Shown here: positions 57,911-64,000 of the stretch, piece by piece
How positions within the stretch are numbered: position 1 is the stretch's first letter
Layout: every line of letters starts with the position of its first letter
Source: Pyrus communis
Taxonomy: Eukaryota > Streptophyta > Magnoliopsida > Rosales > Rosaceae
Direction: 5' to 3'
Assembly: GCF_963583255.1 (NCBI RefSeq)
Contig: NC_084807.1
Location: 23,089,572-23,153,571 of the forward strand
DNA: 64,000 nt
Position numbers and translations under genes: made by a program
Notes under the pieces: generated by a model
Databases searched by the model: none
Seen by the model: only the letters and a program-made list of their open reading frames with translations
Told to the model about the DNA's origin: nothing

Positions 57911-59176
57911 ATGACCATTGAGACACGGTCTACGAAGCAGAAAACAACCATGGGAAAGTCAACAACTGACTTACCAGTGCAGGGCCTTGGGCAGGATTTG
58001 CACTCTACAAAAAATCCGATCATAATTGCGCCGCCCGAGGCCACAAGTGTAACACGCCGAGAGAATGAAGTCTGTCTCGGCGGGCAACCTTACAACCCCG
58101 CAGTCCCGAATCAAACAGCTGGAATGTTCATGGAAGGGATTGTGGAAGATTGTGATGACGATGGTGGGGAAGGTTCCGATCCACCAACTAGGACATTCCT
58201 TCGAAGACGACTGGATGAACAATATCGTCAGGTCGAGCAGTCGATTGGTCAGAAGATGAATGATTTGCTAGACGCAATACGTAGTAACAGCGATACACAG
58301 ACCAGAATGCTTGAACTACTAGTCAGTAAAGCTTTCGAAGATGGCCAGGTCGACCAACCGCGGCAGCTCCCGACGAATGTGCCCATACCAGCCGAGAGAG
58401 GGTCCGCTCGGCCGCAACCAGTCCCCTTAGAAAGAAGAGGACCAGGAAATAGATCCGAGGGACCAAGCCAGGGAGAAGAAGTCGCTTCCATAAACGTGAC
58501 CGAAGTCCAGAGAATGATTGATTCGGCCCTAAAGAAAGGGCCGAAGTTTCCAAAATTCATTCACCCATACCCGGCTTATGTGGAAAGGTTTGAATACCCA
58601 CGAGGATTTAAGATCCCCGATTTCAGCCTCTTCGCCGGGGAATCATCATTATCCTCACTAGAACATGTGGCTCGGTTCACAGTGCAGTGTGGGGACGGCA
58701 ATAGTGATTTTTACAAACTACGACTATTTAACTTTTCACTGACAGGCTCAGCTTTCGCCTGGTACATTAATCTTCCACCCAACTCCGTGCAGAGTTGGGA
58801 AGAGTTGGTCGAAAAGTTCCACGAACAATTTTATCGGCCAGGGATGGAGATGTCCGTATCATCCTTGGCCAGGATGGCTCAAGCATCTGATGAATCTCCA
58901 ATGGAATACCTAACAAGGTTTAAATCGGCCAGGAATTGGTGCCGAGTGCCACTCCCCGAAGTGGAATTCGTCAGGATCGCCCTCAACGGATTAGACGTGG
59001 AATACAAAAAGAAGTTTCTGGGGGCAAATATTCGAGATATGTACGAACTTGCTCAACACGTCGAACAATATGAGTATCTGCTCCGAGAAGAGAAGATATC
59101 AAAGTCACCATCCCGGGGGACGTTGTATAAGAACCCCACGGTGAGCTATGCATCGGCCGAAAGTGAAGACCCTTAG
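57911..59176 (+). CDS. gag: Retrotransposon Gag, stopped by TAG
   Basis: 421 codons from an ATG 24 bp after the PBS. The N-terminal third is variable and charged. The retrotransposon gag capsid domain (PF03732 type) lies at about residues 240-400: GFKIPDFSLFAGESS, FAWYINLPPNSVQSWEELV, FHEQFYRPGMEMS, SPMEYLTRFKSARNWC, then AQHVEQYEYLLREEK. After the TAG at 59174 the same frame goes on with gag-like sequence (59177-59320). The stop is therefore probably a mutation, not the natural end, unless it is read through. Structural protein of the cytoplasmic particle. Confidence 0.9.
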   Translation: MTIETRSTKQKTTMGKSTTDLPVQGLGQDLHSTKNPIIIAPPEATSVTRRENEVCLGGQPYNPAVPNQTAGMFMEGIVEDCDDDGGEGSDPPTRTFLRRRLDEQYRQVEQSIGQKMNDLLDAIRSNSDTQTRMLELLVSKAFEDGQVDQPRQLPTNVPIPAERGSARPQPVPLERRGPGNRSEGPSQGEEVASINVTEVQRMIDSALKKGPKFPKFIHPYPAYVERFEYPRGFKIPDFSLFAGESSLSSLEHVARFTVQCGDGNSDFYKLRLFNFSLTGSAFAWYINLPPNSVQSWEELVEKFHEQFYRPGMEMSVSSLARMAQASDESPMEYLTRFKSARNWCRVPLPEVEFVRIALNGLDVEYKKKFLGANIRDMYELAQHVEQYEYLLREEKISKSPSRGTLYKNPTVSYASAESEDP

Positions 59177-59349
59177 TATGCTAGTGTGGATGCGGCCGAG
59201 ATCATAATAGACAAACCTTATGTTTGCAAAGCTTTGGCGCAAGTAAATACCAAAGACGCCAAAACACGTTTGACCGCCGAGGAAACGGCTAAGTCATCAA
59301 AAGTATACACTTTTGATATCACCAAGCTGACGCAATTTTCGATCAGTTA

Positions 59350-61827
59350 TTGGCAGCAAAAATCATCAAGCTTCGGCCGGGGCATACTATCCCTAGGGCC
59401 GATGAATTAAAAGGAAAGATATACTGCAAATATCATAATTCTAATAAGCATGCAACCAATAATTGTGTTGTGTTCCGGGACACAATTCAAAGCTGGATTG
59501 AAAAAGGAAAGTTGAAATTTCCGGAAAAAATGGCGGTCGACGTTAATCCTTTCCCTTCAACAACGATTGGTATGGTGGATGCTCACCTTCCCAAAAACAA
59601 AGGGAAGGCCGAATATGTCCCGGTGCAGCATATCCGTCGACAAAATGGTCAAACAAGACTAAAGCTTGATATCTTTTCAAATGCACCACCAACGGAACAA
59701 TCGGTTCGACCCGCCGATGAGCCGATGACAAGGTCAAAATCCGACGGAACTTGTGGATCGAAGGTTTTATGTGACCATTGTAAAACACCAGTCGAACCTG
59801 GGAAGAAATCTTCAACACCACCCACGGCCCCTACAACATCATCAAAGGGATTAGGTCCACGACATCAAGTGTTTGATCGACTCGGCCCACAAGTACAGCC
59901 GAAAGACCAGACCTCGGTCAGGCGGCGTCTTGATTTCGACGCACCTTTCTATAATGAGGATTATTACTCGCTCAATGCCAACAGTTCGGGATTACCAGCC
60001 GATCGCAAAACTTTCAAACCACCAAGGACATCGGATCAACGCTGGTACAGTTACAATTCTCCGACTGGTTTGTATACGGCGTTGTCCAAATCCCAAAAAC
60101 GTCGTCGTCAACGGATAGATTGCATGGCTCGGCGACGAGAAGCGCAGGCCAGCCCGGCCAACCAATGGCAACCAAAAAAGGCCGTGGAAGATAGTAGCGA
60201 ACGGCCAACCCCGACTATCATGACCGAGTTAGCCGAAGGGAAGAAAGTAGCGGATGCTGATTTCGAAACCACCATTGAGGAGGCTGAGAAACGTATTAAG
60301 ATCCTTCTCCGGCCTGGGGAAACGAGAGCTCGTCTAGAGTACTTTACACAAGAGGCCGAAAGGAAACTTTCTCCGTTACCACCGCGCGAGCCGTTTATCA
60401 AAATACGGCGCAACTTACACCCTCCATTCCTCGGTGCATCCATGGAATACATGCGAGAATTTCATAAGAAATACTCCGCAAATGACTTATACGGACTCCC
60501 CAAGGCATGTCAGGAAGCCCTCGACTTAGCGCTAACTTGCCCTGATGCCGAGCAAATTATCCAGAAAACTTCTGATCCGGCCATTAAGGCTAGGTTTCAA
60601 CATATACGGGAGGCTCGGGTCCTTGGTTTTGAGGTCGATCCTTATACAGATATCGACGCCGCCGAATTACCCTTTTCGCTCGAAGACCTTCAGCATTTAC
60701 GCTATCATTTCGAAGTCTTCTCGGCTGTGTCGCTCTTCGGCCTCACGGCCGACGAGGAAAAACGGATAGCACGATTGGATACCTATTTGGACACGAGGAA
60801 CGCCCGTATTGCATATGAAGAACGAGCCCGTGTAACAAAGGACCAGCATAAATCTTCGGCAGTCCACATCGTCGAAGGAAATGGCTCACCCGCACTCAAT
60901 TTGGTTCCCACGTCTCAGATACCGGCTTTTACTGAGGAACTCAAAAGTTTGATCGAGGATTTTCCGACGACTGCTACAGAAGATAGTTCTCCGGAAGACG
61001 ACGACCATGACCCAATGGGCCCTTCGGTCCTCGAACAGATGGAGATTAGTATGGTACACGTTTTACCAGCTGAATTCCAACCGAGTACCCACCAGTCAAG
61101 TTTCTTGGACGGGGACGTAGTTGCCGAAGAAGCCACGCAGGTAGACTTCGTCGCAAACGATGACGACCGAGAAAACCAAAGCGGAGATAACCTCAAGGCA
61201 GCTTTGGCCGAGCTATTTCCCCGCTCCTCCTCGGTTAATCTCCAACACCTGAAGCCGTTGTACGTCACGGCTCACATCGAAGGATTTCCCATTTCTAAAG
61301 TATTTGTCGACTGTGGAGCCACAGTCAACATTATGCCAATATCCGTCATGAAGGCTTTACGCCGTTCTGATAATGAACTCATTCCGTCAGGGATCACTAT
61401 GAGCAGCTTTGTTGGTGACAAATCTCAGACCAAAGGGGTGCTCCCGTTGGAAGTTAGCATTGCCGGTCGTCAACACATGACGGCATTCTTTGTCATTGAT
61501 TCCAAGACGGATTATAACGCATTACTTGGCCGCGACTGGATCCACCAAACCAGTTGCATTCCTTCATCATTATACCAAGTCCTCATCTTTTGGGATGGCA
61601 AATCGGTCGTAGTTCACCCGGCCGATAACCAACCATTTGAAACCAACATGATTCAGGCTAGCTATTATGATGATCACGTCGGCTACATCACCCTCCAAGG
61701 CCTTAACGAGGACGGACGGCCGACGAGAATTTCAGTACAAAAAGTAATTGAGGTCGGCGCCGAGACTGTCCAACAGGATTCGGCGAGACTTGGCTTGGCG
61801 AACTTGGTTATCAATGCCGATGATTGA
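59350..61827 (+). CDS. Gag C-terminal part and aspartic protease frame
   Basis: 825 codons in a different frame from gag. Gag-like sequence switches into this frame at about 59324, which fits one missing base. Near residue 27 is a CKYH...H...C knuckle (CKYHNSNKHATNNC) typical of Tat/Athila Gag. A long, poorly conserved spacer follows. The protease lies at about residues 630-740: VFVDCGATVNIMP, with the catalytic Asp, then YNALLGRDWI. The usual DSG/DTG triad reads DCG here. The ATG given is internal; the natural product would be a gag-protease fusion. The frame ends at 61827, overlapping the RT frame. Confidence 0.85.
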   Translation: MAAKIIKLRPGHTIPRADELKGKIYCKYHNSNKHATNNCVVFRDTIQSWIEKGKLKFPEKMAVDVNPFPSTTIGMVDAHLPKNKGKAEYVPVQHIRRQNGQTRLKLDIFSNAPPTEQSVRPADEPMTRSKSDGTCGSKVLCDHCKTPVEPGKKSSTPPTAPTTSSKGLGPRHQVFDRLGPQVQPKDQTSVRRRLDFDAPFYNEDYYSLNANSSGLPADRKTFKPPRTSDQRWYSYNSPTGLYTALSKSQKRRRQRIDCMARRREAQASPANQWQPKKAVEDSSERPTPTIMTELAEGKKVADADFETTIEEAEKRIKILLRPGETRARLEYFTQEAERKLSPLPPREPFIKIRRNLHPPFLGASMEYMREFHKKYSANDLYGLPKACQEALDLALTCPDAEQIIQKTSDPAIKARFQHIREARVLGFEVDPYTDIDAAELPFSLEDLQHLRYHFEVFSAVSLFGLTADEEKRIARLDTYLDTRNARIAYEERARVTKDQHKSSAVHIVEGNGSPALNLVPTSQIPAFTEELKSLIEDFPTTATEDSSPEDDDHDPMGPSVLEQMEISMVHVLPAEFQPSTHQSSFLDGDVVAEEATQVDFVANDDDRENQSGDNLKAALAELFPRSSSVNLQHLKPLYVTAHIEGFPISKVFVDCGATVNIMPISVMKALRRSDNELIPSGITMSSFVGDKSQTKGVLPLEVSIAGRQHMTAFFVIDSKTDYNALLGRDWIHQTSCIPSSLYQVLIFWDGKSVVVHPADNQPFETNMIQASYYDDHVGYITLQGLNEDGRPTRISVQKVIEVGAETVQQDSARLGLANLVINADD

Positions 61828-63376
61828 GCACACCACACAAGAACGGCGTCAGGCCGCGGTTTCATCTACAATGGAACGTCTGCTGGCCCATTGGTACGCC
61901 ATTACCAAGCAACCACATTCTGGCGTCAATTTAATCGAATTTCTGGCCGAAGCAGATAACGGCCCCGTTCTATCTTTCGATAAAGTTCAGGCTGCGCCGG
62001 CCGAACTCGAAGACCATCGACCTCAAGTCAAGGACCCGTTAGAGGAAGTGAACGTCGGAATGGCCGAGGATCCTCGAACATTATTTATTAGTGCGTTACT
62101 CCCCTCGTCCATGAAGGTCGAACTCCGTAAACTACTCCACGAATTTAAAGATTGCTTTGCGTGGAGTTATCATGAAATGCCAGGCCTCGACCGAAACCTT
62201 GTAGAGCATGAGCTACGAATCAAGGAGGGGTGTAAGCCTTTTCGACAGCCTCCTCGCCGCTTTTCAAACGAAGTACAACTCGGCATTAAGGAAGAATTAG
62301 TTCGGCTTCTAAAGGCCGGGTTTATTAGGACCGCTCGGTATGTCGAATGGTTGGCCAATATCGTCCCCGTATTAAAGAAAAACGGTGCCCTTCGCATTTG
62401 CATCGATTTCCGTAATCTAAATCTGGCTACTCCCAAGGATGAATATACGATGCCGATCTCAGATTTATTAATTGATGCCGCAGCTAATCATGAACTGCTA
62501 TCTTTTATGGACGGTCATGCGGGTTATAACCAGATTTTCATCGCCGAAGCTGACGTCCACAAAACGGCTTTCCGTTGCCCAGGGGCACTTGGTACTTACG
62601 AATGGGTAGTCATGCCTTTCGGCCTCAAGAATGCCGGCGCCACATACCAACGAGCCATGAATATGATCTTCCACGACTTAATCGGTACAATCGTCGAAGT
62701 TTATATCGATGATGTGGTCGTAAAATCCAAACGTCGTCAAACACACCTTGACGACCTGAGGCAAGCGTTCCTTCGCATGCGCAAAAACAACCTCAAGATG
62801 AACCCGGCCAAGTGTGCTTTCGGTGTGTCGGCCGGTAATTTCTTAGGATTTTTGGTGCACCATCGCGGCATCGAGGTCGACAAAAATAAAGCCCGCGCCA
62901 TCATTAGCGCCCCACCGCCGACGACAAAGAAACAGCTTCAGTCGTTACTCGGGCAGATCAATTTCCTCCGTCGTTTCATCGCCAATTCGGCCGGTAAAAT
63001 GAAAGCATTCTCTACACTCCTTAAACTGAAGGAGACCGACCGATTTGAATGGCGCGAAGAGCATCAAGCTGCGTTTACGCAAATCAAGGTGGCCCTTTCC
63101 ACCCCACCTGTGCTCGTTCCACCTTGTCGCAACAAACCCCTTAAATTGTACATTTCGGCAGCTGCTGAATCCATTGGGTGCATACTCGCACAAGATAACG
63201 ACGTCGGCCGCGAACAAGCTATCTTTTACCTTGGCCGAAATCTGAATTCACCAGAACTTAATTATTCCCCTGTCGAAAAACTTTGCTTAGCGTTGTTTTT
63301 CGCCGCATCCAAGCTTCGACATTACATGCTCCCCACAGTTACGCAGGTCATCGCCCAAACCGACGTAATTCGTTAG
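61748..63376 (+). CDS. Reverse transcriptase and first RNase H, stopped by TAG
   Basis: 542-codon frame; coding resemblance starts after about codon 25. RT motifs: WLANIVPVLKKNGALRICID, FMDGHAGYNQI, MPFGLKNAGATYQRAM, and YIDDVVVKS with the catalytic Asp pair near residue 319, then FLGFLVHHRGIEV. RNase H follows (about residues 430-540), but its first acidic position reads YISAAAESIG where YLDAS would be usual, so it is likely inactive, as is normal for Tat elements. TAG at 63374-63376 interrupts an otherwise continuous frame. The change of frame relative to the protease could be an indel or, as in Ogre-type elements, an intron between protease and RT. Confidence 0.9.
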   Translation: MRSAPRLSNRIRRDLAWRTWLSMPMIEHTTQERRQAAVSSTMERLLAHWYAITKQPHSGVNLIEFLAEADNGPVLSFDKVQAAPAELEDHRPQVKDPLEEVNVGMAEDPRTLFISALLPSSMKVELRKLLHEFKDCFAWSYHEMPGLDRNLVEHELRIKEGCKPFRQPPRRFSNEVQLGIKEELVRLLKAGFIRTARYVEWLANIVPVLKKNGALRICIDFRNLNLATPKDEYTMPISDLLIDAAANHELLSFMDGHAGYNQIFIAEADVHKTAFRCPGALGTYEWVVMPFGLKNAGATYQRAMNMIFHDLIGTIVEVYIDDVVVKSKRRQTHLDDLRQAFLRMRKNNLKMNPAKCAFGVSAGNFLGFLVHHRGIEVDKNKARAIISAPPPTTKKQLQSLLGQINFLRRFIANSAGKMKAFSTLLKLKETDRFEWREEHQAAFTQIKVALSTPPVLVPPCRNKPLKLYISAAAESIGCILAQDNDVGREQAIFYLGRNLNSPELNYSPVEKLCLALFFAASKLRHYMLPTVTQVIAQTDVIR

Positions 63377-64000
63377 ATGCTGACTCGGCCTATGGTTAAA
63401 GGCCGGATTGGGAAATGGACACTCGCCTTATCCAAGTTCAGCCTTCAGTATGTACCACAAAAGGCCGTCAAGGGGCAAGCCCTCGCCGACTTCCTGGCAC
63501 AACACCCATCCCCTTACGGCCTTGAGGGGGGCGAGGTCGACATCGGTCTCGTCACCACACGCGATAATCATTGGACTATGCATTTTGATGGTTCCAGTAC
63601 TTCGACCTCGGCAGGTGTCGGTATCGCAATTCAGTCGCCTGATCACTGCCGATGGTATCTTTCTCTCAAGTTAGATTTCAGCTGCACCAATAATCAGGCC
63701 GAGTATGAAGCCCTCATTATCGGCCTCCATGTTTTACACGACCTGCGGGCCCCCCGCGTTCTTGTCCTTGGTGATTCCGAACTTGTGATTAACCAACTGA
63801 ACGGCGTATTTCGTTGCATGAGTTGTACTTTAGCTCCCTATCACATGGTCGCCACCTACCTGGCCGAGTCGTTCGAACGAATCACATTTGAACACATTTC
63901 ACGTATCCACAATACTGATGCCGACGAACTCACCCAGATTGCCTCCGGAGCACAACTCATGGGGGGCAAACTAGGTCGAATTATGGGAATTGCGAACACG
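63377..64000 (+). CDS. Second (archaeal-type) RNase H, partial
   Basis: The same frame as RT stays open after the TAG to the window end. All four acidic positions of an active RNase H are visible: HFDGSS, NQAEYEALI, LGDSELVINQL and NTDADEL. This domain is the diagnostic extra RNase H of Tat elements and probably supplies the real activity. Integrase should follow beyond the window. Confidence 0.85.
   Translation, partial: MLTRPMVKGRIGKWTLALSKFSLQYVPQKAVKGQALADFLAQHPSPYGLEGGEVDIGLVTTRDNHWTMHFDGSSTSTSAGVGIAIQSPDHCRWYLSLKLDFSCTNNQAEYEALIIGLHVLHDLRAPRVLVLGDSELVINQLNGVFRCMSCTLAPYHMVATYLAESFERITFEHISRIHNTDADELTQIASGAQLMGGKLGRIMGIANT

Larger units (their letters stand above)
56745..64000 (+). mobile_element. 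Ty3/gypsy LTR retrotransposon, Tat lineage, 3' part outside window
   Basis: Order seen: 5' LTR (56745-57865), PBS, gag, CCHC-like knuckle, aspartic protease, reverse transcriptase, RNase H, and a second archaeal-type RNase H running off the window. The second RNase H after a degenerate first is the hallmark of Tat-lineage elements (Ogre/Retand relatives). The open frames are broken by TAG at 59174 and 63374, a frame change near 59324 and one near 61800. Base composition is GC-richer than the host DNA around it. Q3 provides the empty target (GAACC at 50068-50072), so a duplication beginning with or containing GAACC is expected past the 3' LTR. Confidence 0.93.

Noticed and set aside
1..64000. 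tRNA, rRNA or organellar DNA insertions
   Set aside because: I looked for box B-like GGTTCGA motifs with cloverleaf potential and for rRNA stretches and found nothing convincing; tRNAscan-SE would be decisive.

Overview
This is nuclear DNA of a dicot plant. It is AT-rich, has GT-AG introns and plant-only gene families, and carries many MITEs, hAT and PIF/Harbinger elements and a Ty3/gypsy retrotransposon. The repeat types fit a woody rosid such as a member of the Rosaceae, but I cannot prove the taxon from sequence alone. About 70% of the window is repeats and duplicated debris. Apparently intact host genes are few: one conserved plant protein of unknown function (1777-2454, -), three tandem beta-1,3-glucanase genes (GH17; -), and a DUF506/PDDEXK-like gene (51934-53482, -).

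Region 1 (1-6.6 kb): possibly the last two exons of a + strand gene, then the one-exon unknown-function gene, then about 4 kb of intergenic DNA. Region 2 (6.7-28.2 kb): three head-to-tail copies of a unit holding a two-exon GH17 gene of the Ole e 9 type (signal peptide, catalytic domain, proline-rich linker, X8/CBM43 domain). Flanking pieces of an RDM1-like gene are duplicated with them. Copy 2 is complete. Copy 1 has lost the X8 domain through a deletion. Copy 3 keeps X8 but has Ser in place of the Asn normally next to the acid/base Glu. The RDM1-like copies are broken. Because units are duplicated, several transposon insertions can be proven by an empty site in a sister unit: a 1.0-kb Harbinger, a 0.35-kb Tourist MITE, MITEs in the copy 3 promoter and intron, and tiny poly(A) retroposons.

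Region 3 (28.2-32.7 kb): a 1.27-kb hAT element with a perfect 8-bp target duplication, then a nested 1.8-kb inverted repeat. Region 4 (32.9-56.7 kb): an interleaved array of two segment types, here called P (3 copies) and Q (4 copies). Each P has one or two TATA boxes, each followed within about 50 bp by a short near-perfect hairpin (five in all, MIRNA-like), then a roughly 120-bp-arm inverted repeat of a gene fragment. Each Q has a roughly 200-bp-arm inverted repeat of another gene fragment, plus conserved exon-like pieces. I recognise no parent protein. This cluster of fold-back transcript candidates is the most unusual thing in the window. The DUF506 gene sits between Q3 and Q4.

Region 5 (56.7-64.0 kb): a Ty3/gypsy Tat-lineage element (5' LTR, PBS, gag, protease, RT, degenerate RNase H, second RNase H), inserted into Q4 and cut by the window end. 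It carries two in-frame stops and two frame changes.
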